Positions 43,487-51,246 of a stretch of 56,858 nucleotides of DNA are shown here, in pieces. The notes under the pieces are model-generated. The model was not told where the DNA came from. It saw only the letters and a program-made list of their open reading frames with translations, and did no database searches. Made by a program: the position numbers and the translations under genes. How positions within the stretch are numbered: position 1 is the stretch's first letter; each line of letters starts with the position of its first letter. Source of the DNA: Mucilaginibacter xinganensis (GTDB lineage Bacteria; Bacteroidota; Bacteroidia; Sphingobacteriales; Sphingobacteriaceae); assembly GCA_026225055.1 (NCBI GenBank), contig JAMFSA010000174.1, positions 1 to 56,858 on the forward strand. The letters are read 5' to 3'.

Positions 43487-45115
43487 TTATACAGCTTCTA
43501 TCAGCATAATGTGCTGTTCGAAATCGTCATTGGCTATGAACGATCTGTTTTTTATGCGGTTTTTATAGGAATAAATGGTGTTAACAGAATAGCCCAGCAG
43601 TTTTGCTATTCGGTCGTTATCATGAATACCCATGCGGATAAGGGCGAAGATCCGGTGCTCAGTACTGAGCAGTTGCCCTTCGAGGATGTGGATCTCCTCC
43701 CCTTCGTTAAACAGGGCATCAAACTTTTTAATAAAGTCGGGGAATAAACGGAGGAAAACCTTATCAAAGGTATAGAAAAGCTCGTGGCGTTCATTCTCCA
43801 GGTTAAGGCTTTTAACCGCATGCTGCGCATCCTCGTACCGTTTGCTGCTTAACTTTTTATCTATCGACTTCTGGAAGCTTTCCAGCTTCTCTATATATAT
43901 GGAGTTGATGTTAAAATAATAGCTTATATATTCGTTCTTTATTTTATTGGCAGTGCTGAGGTTCCTATTCAGTTCTTCAAGGGCGAGGTTGTTTTCCTGT
44001 AAGGATGCATTGGCCTCTTTAATGAGGTTATCTGCAATGCGTAGTTTTTTCAACTGGCGGAAAATGATTACGGCAAATATCACCACAAATAAAACCAGCA
44101 GCGTAATAATAAAGGAATACATGTAAAGCAGCTTTTTTTGGTGTTCTATCTGGTTTATCCATTGCGCCTCAATAATGGGCAATATGCTACTGATCTTTAC
44201 CTGGCGATGCAGGGCACCATAAAAGGTGGCATCGTCCATCGCTTGCTTAATATATACGTAGGCGTCTTTTATGTCACCCTTTTTATACAGGTAATCCGCA
44301 AGCTGGTAGCTGGCTACAGTTTCTTTAGTGGCTGATTGTATATCAGATATAGATGCCTTAATCAGCAATTCCACCGATTTTTCCTGATTGCCCCGCTCAC
44401 TATAGATAAAACTGAGGCAACAGGCATTAACAGCAAAATCATGCGGCGTAAGTTCGGGCATTTGCAAAAGGGCAATGTAAACTTCTTTGCCATCATCATA
44501 ATTACCGGTACGCAGGTCCTTCAGGCCTTTTAATTCAAGGTAATTAAATGTACCCGGCTCGCATATTGCCAATGCCGAATCGATACAACTGATACCTTTA
44601 GGATTATATATAGCAGTGTAATCGGGGCTACGGTTATAATCTGAGAGATCGAAATAACTGCGGGCCTTTAAGAAATAGTAATCAACCTTGTCTTTTACCG
44701 GCAATGGTTTCAGGTTGATGCTGTTCAGTTGTTCCAGTGTTTCCTTAAACAACCCCGATGATAGCAAAGTAAAGGCCAGCTTCGTTTTTGCAGAGGCGAT
44801 CAATACGGGATCTTTTAATAGCTGCGCGCTTTCCTGTAATTTTTTAGCATAAGTATATGCCGAATCATAACTGAATGATTTGTATTGCTCATAAAGCAGA
44901 TCATAGGCAGTGTATTTTTCCTGGGGGCTTATGGCGGCACTTAAAACTGCATTTAATTTATCTATAGCCTGTTGTTTGCGGGCTACATATACTCCTTTAT
45001 TGGCTAACGCCGTATTTAATTCATTTAATAAACTATCAACGGCCGATTGCGCATTGCTTTCAAAAGCAGTAAATACCAGTACGTTAATAAAAAATAGCAG
45101 TCGTATAAATTTCAT
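43487..45115 (-). CDS. susR: SusR-like transmembrane regulator (TPR, DUF6377-type)
   Basis: A 542-residue inner-membrane protein. A signal peptide (1-22) is followed by a periplasmic helical TPR-like region (about 25-310), one membrane helix (about 326-349, with MYSFIITLLVLFVVIFAVII), a coiled coil (about 350-395) and a cytoplasmic C-terminus with a LuxR-like helix-turn-helix (about 480-525, LSTEHRIFALIRMGIHDNDR then AKLLGYSVNTIYSYKNRIK). This matches Bacteroides SusR, which senses maltose-type sugars and activates sus genes. Length is close to SusR (about 537 residues). It lies directly upstream of susC in the same direction. Confidence 0.85.
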   Translation of the reverse strand: MKFIRLLFFINVLVFTAFESNAQSAVDSLLNELNTALANKGVYVARKQQAIDKLNAVLSAAISPQEKYTAYDLLYEQYKSFSYDSAYTYAKKLQESAQLLKDPVLIASAKTKLAFTLLSSGLFKETLEQLNSINLKPLPVKDKVDYYFLKARSYFDLSDYNRSPDYTAIYNPKGISCIDSALAICEPGTFNYLELKGLKDLRTGNYDDGKEVYIALLQMPELTPHDFAVNACCLSFIYSERGNQEKSVELLIKASISDIQSATKETVASYQLADYLYKKGDIKDAYVYIKQAMDDATFYGALHRQVKISSILPIIEAQWINQIEHQKKLLYMYSFIITLLVLFVVIFAVIIFRQLKKLRIADNLIKEANASLQENNLALEELNRNLSTANKIKNEYISYYFNINSIYIEKLESFQKSIDKKLSSKRYEDAQHAVKSLNLENERHELFYTFDKVFLRLFPDFIKKFDALFNEGEEIHILEGQLLSTEHRIFALIRMGIHDNDRIAKLLGYSVNTIYSYKNRIKNRSFIANDDFEQHIMLIEAV

Positions 45116-45270
45116 TGTATCTTCCTTAAAAAGGAATGGCTTTTATAATGATGGTTTACAAAGCATAAAAATAGGAATCTTTTTAATTTTTAGGTGGTGT
45201 GATGTTAGACTGTTGATAATATCCTTACTACTTTTTTTGTCTGCTATTAAATTTGCACTGGTATAGTTGA

Positions 45271-45335
45271 CTCACCCGGTCTTTGCTGCGCCCTACCACC
45301 CTCTCTGCCGCGAGCGCAAAGAGGGCAAAAAGCAT
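45271..45335. repeat. Candidate dispersed repeat fragment
   Basis: CTCACCCGGTCTTTGCTGCG followed by CCCTACCACCCTCTCT and an AAAGAGGG end makes an imperfect hairpin (CCCTCT against AGAGGG). It resembles GC-rich dispersed intergenic repeats of this group. It is GC-richer than the flanks and lies in the divergent susR-SDR gap. Confidence 0.4.
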
Positions 45336-45369
45336 TTTTATTTTGATAAACGCTCCGTATTTGAATTTC

Positions 45370-45392
45370 GCAAACATTGGATTGATGTTTGC
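45370..45392 (+). promoter_or_regulatory. Inverted repeat upstream of the SDR gene, candidate operator
   Basis: GCAAACAT and ATGTTTGC form a perfect 8-bp dyad with a 7-bp spacer, ending 59 bp upstream of the SDR ATG. A TAACTTTA sequence downstream loosely fits a -7 box. The divergent region (45116-45451, 336 bp) also holds the susR promoter and the repeat at 45271-45335. Confidence 0.4.
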
Positions 45393-45451
45393 AAACTGCC
45401 TGTTGTTTATGTGTCTAACTTTACATCAACAAAAAAATAAAAATAAACACT

Positions 45452-46216
45452 ATGACAAATAACAATAAGATTGCCCTTGTTACCGGCGGCAGTCGCGGAT
45501 TAGGTAAAAACATGGCCCTGAGCCTTGCGGCAAAAGGCATTAACGTAATACTTACCTATAACAGCAAAAAAGATGAAGCCCTTGCCGTAGTTGCAGAAAT
45601 TGAAAAAACTGGCCAGAAAGCAGCAGCTTTACAACTGGATACAGCCAACGTTAATGGCTTTGATACCTTTTTCACAACACTTGGCGAGGTATTAAAAAAT
45701 ACATTTAATACAGATCATTTCGACTTTTTGATAAACAACGCGGGCATTGGCATAAACGCCTCTTTTGCTGATACAACCGAAGATCAGTTTGATGTGCTGA
45801 TGAACATACATTTTAAAGGTGTATTTTTCCTTACACAAAAAGCTTTACCATTAATAAACGATGGCGGTCGCATTATAAACCTGTCTTCAGGTCTGGCCCG
45901 TTTCAGTATGCCGGGTTATGGGGCTTATGCAGCTATGAAAGGCGCTATAGAAACCTTAACACGCTACCAGGCTAAAGAACTTGGCGCACGTGGCATAACT
46001 GTAAACGTTGTTGCACCTGGCGCTATTGAAACAGATTTTGGCGGCGGCGTTGTACGTGATAACGCACATATTAATGAGCACGTAGCCAGTATTACAGCAT
46101 TAGGCCGAGTTGGCCTGCCCGATGATATTGGCGGAGTGGTAGCCTTTTTATGTACTGACGATGCAAGGTGGATAAATGCCCAGCGTATCGAGGTTTCAGG
46201 CGGAATGAACCTGTAA
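45452..46216 (+). CDS. Short-chain dehydrogenase/reductase (classical SDR)
   Basis: A 254-residue cytoplasmic oxidoreductase of the classical SDR family. The cofactor motif TGGSRGLG is at residues 11-18, NNAGIG near 94-99, the catalytic Ser in INLSSGLARF near 145, and the catalytic YAAMK near 158-162; the PGAIETDF segment follows. The Arg at the cofactor turn suggests NADP(H) preference. Substrate is unknown; FabG-like 3-oxoacyl reductases and sugar or steroid reductases share this pattern. It is a single-gene unit with its own terminator (46268-46310) and is divergent from the susR-like gene. Family certain, substrate open. Confidence 0.92.
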   Translation: MTNNNKIALVTGGSRGLGKNMALSLAAKGINVILTYNSKKDEALAVVAEIEKTGQKAAALQLDTANVNGFDTFFTTLGEVLKNTFNTDHFDFLINNAGIGINASFADTTEDQFDVLMNIHFKGVFFLTQKALPLINDGGRIINLSSGLARFSMPGYGAYAAMKGAIETLTRYQAKELGARGITVNVVAPGAIETDFGGGVVRDNAHINEHVASITALGRVGLPDDIGGVVAFLCTDDARWINAQRIEVSGGMNL

Positions 46217-46267
46217 TATTTTTATTACACAAATTTTTCATTCTTATCTGCAATATTTATGCAAAGG

Positions 46268-46310
46268 AATAGAAAAAGGCCCTGGGGATACCCCAGGGCC
46301 TTTTTCTATT
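46268..46310 (+). terminator. Strong intrinsic terminator after the SDR gene
   Basis: A perfect stem of about 20 bp (AATAGAAAAAGGCCCTGGGG against CCCCAGGGCCTTTTTCTATT) around an ATA loop, with an A-tract before and T-tract after. It can act on both strands; its position points mainly to the SDR transcript. Confidence 0.93.
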
Positions 46311-46459
46311 ATTCCTGTTTTTTAAACAGTTTATAAAAATTAAATGCATTTAGCAAAAACAAAATGATATAAAACCCTCATTTTTTGACACAAAGCAATT
46401 GTTTAGTGTTGTTTTATATTATAAATCACCTAAATTACGGCCACCAAAGCATTACCTAA

Positions 46460-47215
46460 ATGTTAAAAACCTACACTGCATCATTTCTGTGCGCTATTAC
46501 CGTGCTTTTAGCCGGAAATTCTGCATTAGCACAAACAATTGCAGCCGATAGTTTAAACCGTAAACAAGCTTTATACGTCAATACAACCGATAATTTTTAC
46601 CGTACCATCGGTTCACAATCTATGCTATATAATGGCAAGGACTATGAATTTTATGATCCCCTGCTGAAGGGGAATGCTTATGTTTTTGATAACAATACTT
46701 TCAACCCGGGCACAGTAGTATATGACGGCGTTCTGTACAAAAATGTAAACATGCTTTATGATCTTTATAAAGACGAGGTAGTTATACAGCTATATAACAG
46801 CGCATTAAAAATAACCCTGCTAAAGGAAAGAGTAACCAGCTTTGATCTGCTCGACCATCACTTTGTTAATATTAAAGCCGATTCTACCAACACTAATTCA
46901 GTTAGTCCCGGTTATTATGACCAGTTATATGGTGGCAAAATACAGGTTTTAGCCCGGCGTGAAAAAAGTATCCAAACAAGCCAGGGCTTTGCCGGGGCGC
47001 TCGAATCGTATTTTTTGCCCAGCCTGGGTTATTATCTGTATAAAAATGGCACTTATTATAGCGTGAGCAGCGAAGGCTCATTTTTGAATGTACTAAAGGA
47101 CAAAAAGAAAGACCTGCAGCAATATATAAAAGCTAATAAGCTAAAATTTAAGAAATACCAGCGCGAAGACGCGATGGCTAAGGTAGCAGCATATTATGAC
47201 CATTTAGCCGATTAA
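46460..47215 (+). CDS. Exported protein of unknown function, operon with TonB receptor
   Basis: A 251-residue secreted protein: signal peptide 1-24 (ending SALAQ), then a mature domain with YDGVLYKNVNMLYDLYKDEV and repeated short beta-strand segments, ending in a Lys-rich helical tail (about 215-240). No named family is recognised; similar small exported proteins sit upstream of TonB receptors in Bacteroidota. Its TAA ends 1 bp before the ATG of the receptor gene, so the two are almost certainly co-translated. A role in folding, partnering or modifying the receptor is only inferred from this coupling. Confidence 0.7.
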   Translation: MLKTYTASFLCAITVLLAGNSALAQTIAADSLNRKQALYVNTTDNFYRTIGSQSMLYNGKDYEFYDPLLKGNAYVFDNNTFNPGTVVYDGVLYKNVNMLYDLYKDEVVIQLYNSALKITLLKERVTSFDLLDHHFVNIKADSTNTNSVSPGYYDQLYGGKIQVLARREKSIQTSQGFAGALESYFLPSLGYYLYKNGTYYSVSSEGSFLNVLKDKKKDLQQYIKANKLKFKKYQREDAMAKVAAYYDHLAD

Positions 47216-47216
47216 T

Positions 47217-50015
47217 ATGAAGAAGACCTACCTGTTAATCATATGCATGCTTATTGTGAAACTCGTTTCGGCACAAAATACGCCGGAGGAGAATATCAGT
47301 GTAAACTTTCAGCAAACTAAAATTGAGCCTTTTGTTGATGAGCTTGAAGCCAAAAGCGGTTATCATTTTTATGTAGATACCGCACAGTTTGATAGCCTGA
47401 AAATAACACTGCAGGTTGATAACAAGCCATTATCAACCATACTGGGCATGGCTTTTAATAATACGGCCTACCATTTTACCATTATACCCGAAGCTGCACA
47501 GGTATTTTTAACCAAAGGCAAACAGCTAAAAACGGGGCTGGCATCCGGCTATTTTAATAATGCCAAGCCTGAACGTAATAACCAGGGATTACCCGCGGCA
47601 GGAGTAGCCGCTGCAGCTGTAACAACTACCGAATTTACCGGCGATAAGGAAGCCCAGGCCACAGAAGCAACTATCGAAAACAAAACTTACGAAATCGGGC
47701 TCAGAACCAATAATATACAACCCGGCAATTCCATACTCTCGGGTTACGTAAAAGATATTAAATCAGGCGAATCGGTTGTTGGTGCCAGCATAGTGGTGGC
47801 AGGAACCAAAACAGGCGTAGTAACAGATCAGTTTGGCTATTATACCATAACGCTGCCCCGTGGCAGGCAAACGCTTATTATACATGGCATTGGCATGCGT
47901 GATACAAAAAGGCTGATCATTTTATACAGCGAAGGCCGCCTAAACATCGAAATGCAGGAACAGGTATTCGCGCTGAAAGAGGTAAAAATATCTGCCGATA
48001 AGGTTGCCAACGTGCGCAGTACCGAAATGGGTACGAACAAGCTGGATATTAAGAGCATTAAACAGGTGCCAGCTGTATTTGGCGAGGCCGATATATTGCG
48101 CGTGGTGCTAACTTTACCTGGCGTACAATCTGTTGGTGAAGCAACTACCGGCTTTAACGTACGTGGCGGTTCGGCCGATCAGAACCTGATATTATTGAAT
48201 GATGAAACCATCTATAATCCTTCGCATTTCTTTGGGTTCTTCTCCGCGTTCGATCCGGACATTGTAAAGGACGTTGAACTGTACAAAAGCAGTATTCCCG
48301 AAAAATACGGAGGCCGCCTGGCATCGGTACTTGATGTAAACGACCGTGAAGGCAACAAAAAACTATTTACCGGAACCGCAGGTATAGGGCTATTAACCAG
48401 CCGTTTAAATATTGAAGGACCGATAATAAAAGATAAAACGTCGTTTATTTTAGGCGCGCGTACCTCCTACTCCGACTGGCTGCTGAGCTTGCTGCCCGAA
48501 GAGTATAAGCATAGCGAGGCATCGTTCTATGATGTTAACCTGGGCATAAGCCACCAGATAAATGATAAAAATAACATTTATGTGAACGGCTATTTAAGTC
48601 ATGACCAGTTTAAGCTGAACAGCGATACTGCTTACAAGTATGGCAATAAGAACGCGAACATTAAATGGAAGCATAATTTTAACGACAAGCTTTTCAGTGT
48701 GTTCCTGGTTGGGTATGATCGTTACCAGTATTCGGTATCAAGCGATGCGAACCCTGTAGATGGTTATAATTTGAATTACAACGTAAATCAATCAAACTTA
48801 AAAGCCGATTTTACCTATTACATCACCCGTAAAAACACTATTGATTTTGGGTTGAGCTCGATATATTATAAGCTGCATTCGGGCGATGAGGAACCATTCA
48901 ACAACAAATCATTGGTTGTGCCTGATGTTGTACCTGCCGAGCAGGCACTGGAAAGCGCCTTATATTTTGGCGACAAGTATGATATAACTCCTGATTTCAC
49001 CCTAAACCTGGGCGTACGGTATTCGATATATAATTACCTGGGCGCACAAACTGTAGATTACTACGCGCCAAATCTGCCAAAGGAAAGTGCAAATGTGCTG
49101 GATAGCGTTACCTATGGTAAAAACAAGGTAATTAAAACGTATAGCAGGCCCGAGATAAGGGCATCGGCAAGGTATAACCTGAATGATAACACCTCACTTA
49201 AAGCCAGTTATAATACATTAACACAATATATCCACCTGTTATCAAACACTACGGCTATATCCCCTACTGATGTTTATAAACTAAGCGACCCCAATATTAA
49301 ACCGCAAACTGGCGACCAGGTGTCGTTAGGGATTTACAAAAACCTGCAATCGAATACTATTGAAACCTCTGTTGAGGTGTATTACAAACGCATAAGAAAT
49401 TACCTTGATTACAAGAGCGGTGCCACCTTGCTATTGAATGATCATATCGAACAGGATGTAATAAATACACAGGGAAAAGCATACGGTATTGAGTTTTTAG
49501 TTAAAAAAACCGAGGGTAAACTAAATGGTTGGGTAAGTTATACCTATTCACGCACCTTTTTAAGGCAGGACGATCCTAATGCTGGTGAACTCATAAATAA
49601 TGGCGATTACTACCCGGCTAACTATGATAAGCCACATGATTTTAACTTCACGGGCAATTATCGTTTTACCCACAGGTATAGTATATCGTTAAACGTGGTG
49701 TATAGCACCGGTCGCCCTATTACGCTGCCTGAGGCTAAGTATTATTACGATGATGCCGAACGTGTGTATTATTCTGACAGGAACGCTTATCGTATCCCGG
49801 ACTATTTCCGGTCGGATTTTTCGATTAATATTGAGGGGAACCATAAGGTTCACCAGCGGTTTCATAACTCATGGACGGTTGGGGTATATAATTTAACCGG
49901 CCGGGCCAATGCGTACTCAACCTATTTTACAGAACAGGGCGGCGCTATAAACGGTTATCAGCTATCTATTTTTGCAAAACCAATACCTTTTATTAACTAT
50001 AATATACGCTTTTAG
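47217..50015 (+). CDS. TonB-dependent receptor with STN and carboxypeptidase-regulatory domains
   Basis: A 932-residue outer-membrane receptor. A signal peptide (1-19) is followed by an STN domain (about 28-95, NFQQTKIEPFVDELEAKSGY), a carboxypeptidase-regulatory domain (about 168-250, SGYVKDIKSGESVVGASIVV), a plug (about 270-385, VRGGSADQNLILLNDETIYN) and a beta-barrel ending in a YNIRF strand. STN domains occur on receptors that signal through FecR-type anti-sigma factors, but no sigma/anti-sigma pair is adjacent. It lies 1 bp after the small exported protein and 3 bp before the DUF4249 lipoprotein. No SusD partner is present. Ligand unknown. Confidence 0.92.
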   Translation: MKKTYLLIICMLIVKLVSAQNTPEENISVNFQQTKIEPFVDELEAKSGYHFYVDTAQFDSLKITLQVDNKPLSTILGMAFNNTAYHFTIIPEAAQVFLTKGKQLKTGLASGYFNNAKPERNNQGLPAAGVAAAAVTTTEFTGDKEAQATEATIENKTYEIGLRTNNIQPGNSILSGYVKDIKSGESVVGASIVVAGTKTGVVTDQFGYYTITLPRGRQTLIIHGIGMRDTKRLIILYSEGRLNIEMQEQVFALKEVKISADKVANVRSTEMGTNKLDIKSIKQVPAVFGEADILRVVLTLPGVQSVGEATTGFNVRGGSADQNLILLNDETIYNPSHFFGFFSAFDPDIVKDVELYKSSIPEKYGGRLASVLDVNDREGNKKLFTGTAGIGLLTSRLNIEGPIIKDKTSFILGARTSYSDWLLSLLPEEYKHSEASFYDVNLGISHQINDKNNIYVNGYLSHDQFKLNSDTAYKYGNKNANIKWKHNFNDKLFSVFLVGYDRYQYSVSSDANPVDGYNLNYNVNQSNLKADFTYYITRKNTIDFGLSSIYYKLHSGDEEPFNNKSLVVPDVVPAEQALESALYFGDKYDITPDFTLNLGVRYSIYNYLGAQTVDYYAPNLPKESANVLDSVTYGKNKVIKTYSRPEIRASARYNLNDNTSLKASYNTLTQYIHLLSNTTAISPTDVYKLSDPNIKPQTGDQVSLGIYKNLQSNTIETSVEVYYKRIRNYLDYKSGATLLLNDHIEQDVINTQGKAYGIEFLVKKTEGKLNGWVSYTYSRTFLRQDDPNAGELINNGDYYPANYDKPHDFNFTGNYRFTHRYSISLNVVYSTGRPITLPEAKYYYDDAERVYYSDRNAYRIPDYFRSDFSINIEGNHKVHQRFHNSWTVGVYNLTGRANAYSTYFTEQGGAINGYQLSIFAKPIPFINYNIRF

Positions 50016-50018
50016 GCA

Positions 50019-51194
50019 ATGAGAAAGAATGGGACATATATTATTTTATGTAGTATAATAGCTATATGGGCATTGGGTTGTAAAAAGCCATATACGCCTA
50101 ATATTATTAGCAGTAATAATAATTATCTGGTTGTTGAAGGGAATATAAATACAGGAACAGATTCTACAACCATCAGGCTGAGCCGTACGGTTAATCTTTC
50201 GTCGGGTGTAAACATAAATCCGGAGTTGAATGCTACAGTAGCTATACAGGATAATCAAAATCAAACCTATAATTTACACAGCATAGGCGGCGGCATATAT
50301 ACGAGCGCTATTTTAACCCTCGACAATACCCGCACCTACAGGTTAAATATTACTACTTCTGATGGTAAAACATATCAGTCGGACTATGTACCTGCTATGG
50401 CATCACCACCTATTGATAGTATCGGCTTTACCGTACAGAATAATGGCATACAAATTTATGTAAATACACACGACCCAAATAACAAAACCCATTATTACCG
50501 CTGGGATTACAATGAAACATGGATCTTTCATGCAAGATATGAATCGGATTACATATCAAATGATAGTACCGATTTGGTTATACGGCCAATAAACAAGCAA
50601 ATTTACCAGTGCTGGGGAAGCAGTATTTCAACTGTTATAACATTGGGTTCATCTGCCAAACTTGCACAGGATGTGATCTATCAAAGCCCTATTATTTTTA
50701 TCCCGTCGACCTCAGAAAAAATAGAATCGAGATACAGCATATTGCTTAAACAATACGCCATGACATCCGACGGGTATAACTATTACAGCATCCTGAAAAA
50801 GAACACAGAGCAACTGGGTAGTATTTTTGATGCCCAGCCATCACAATTAACCGGGAACATACATTGTACCACCGATGCAACATTGCCTGTAATAGGATAT
50901 ATTACAGCAGGAGCAATCCAGCAAAAACGAGTGTACATCAATAATTCGCAGCTTCCAACCTGGCAACCTACTTATCCATATGATTGCGGCCTGGATACTG
51001 CGCTGTACATGACCAAGCCTCCACAATCCATAAATCAGGTTTTGCAAATATTAGTGCCGCAGCCTAACTCTGATATACCGGTATACGCGATATTTGGTAA
51101 TGGGCCAAACCCTATTGGTTATACATACTCTGATCCTGAATGCACAGATTGCAGTATACGCGGGACTTTAATTAAACCAAGTTTTTGGCAATAA
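50019..51194 (+). CDS. DUF4249-family lipoprotein
   Basis: A 391-residue lipoprotein with lipobox ALGC (Cys21) and an N-terminal NYLVVEGNINTGTDSTTIRL segment typical of DUF4249, followed by beta-rich strands and paired-Cys segments toward the end (PECTDCSIRG near 377). DUF4249 proteins pair with TonB receptors in Bacteroidota and are thought to be surface-exposed partners, in the role SusD plays for SusC. It begins 3 bp after the receptor, so the pair is tightly coupled. Function is not known. Confidence 0.88.
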   Translation: MRKNGTYIILCSIIAIWALGCKKPYTPNIISSNNNYLVVEGNINTGTDSTTIRLSRTVNLSSGVNINPELNATVAIQDNQNQTYNLHSIGGGIYTSAILTLDNTRTYRLNITTSDGKTYQSDYVPAMASPPIDSIGFTVQNNGIQIYVNTHDPNNKTHYYRWDYNETWIFHARYESDYISNDSTDLVIRPINKQIYQCWGSSISTVITLGSSAKLAQDVIYQSPIIFIPSTSEKIESRYSILLKQYAMTSDGYNYYSILKKNTEQLGSIFDAQPSQLTGNIHCTTDATLPVIGYITAGAIQQKRVYINNSQLPTWQPTYPYDCGLDTALYMTKPPQSINQVLQILVPQPNSDIPVYAIFGNGPNPIGYTYSDPECTDCSIRGTLIKPSFWQ

Positions 51195-51246
51195 TAAACA
51201 GATAATACTATGCAAAAATGATCGAAACTATTGAGTTGGATAAACG

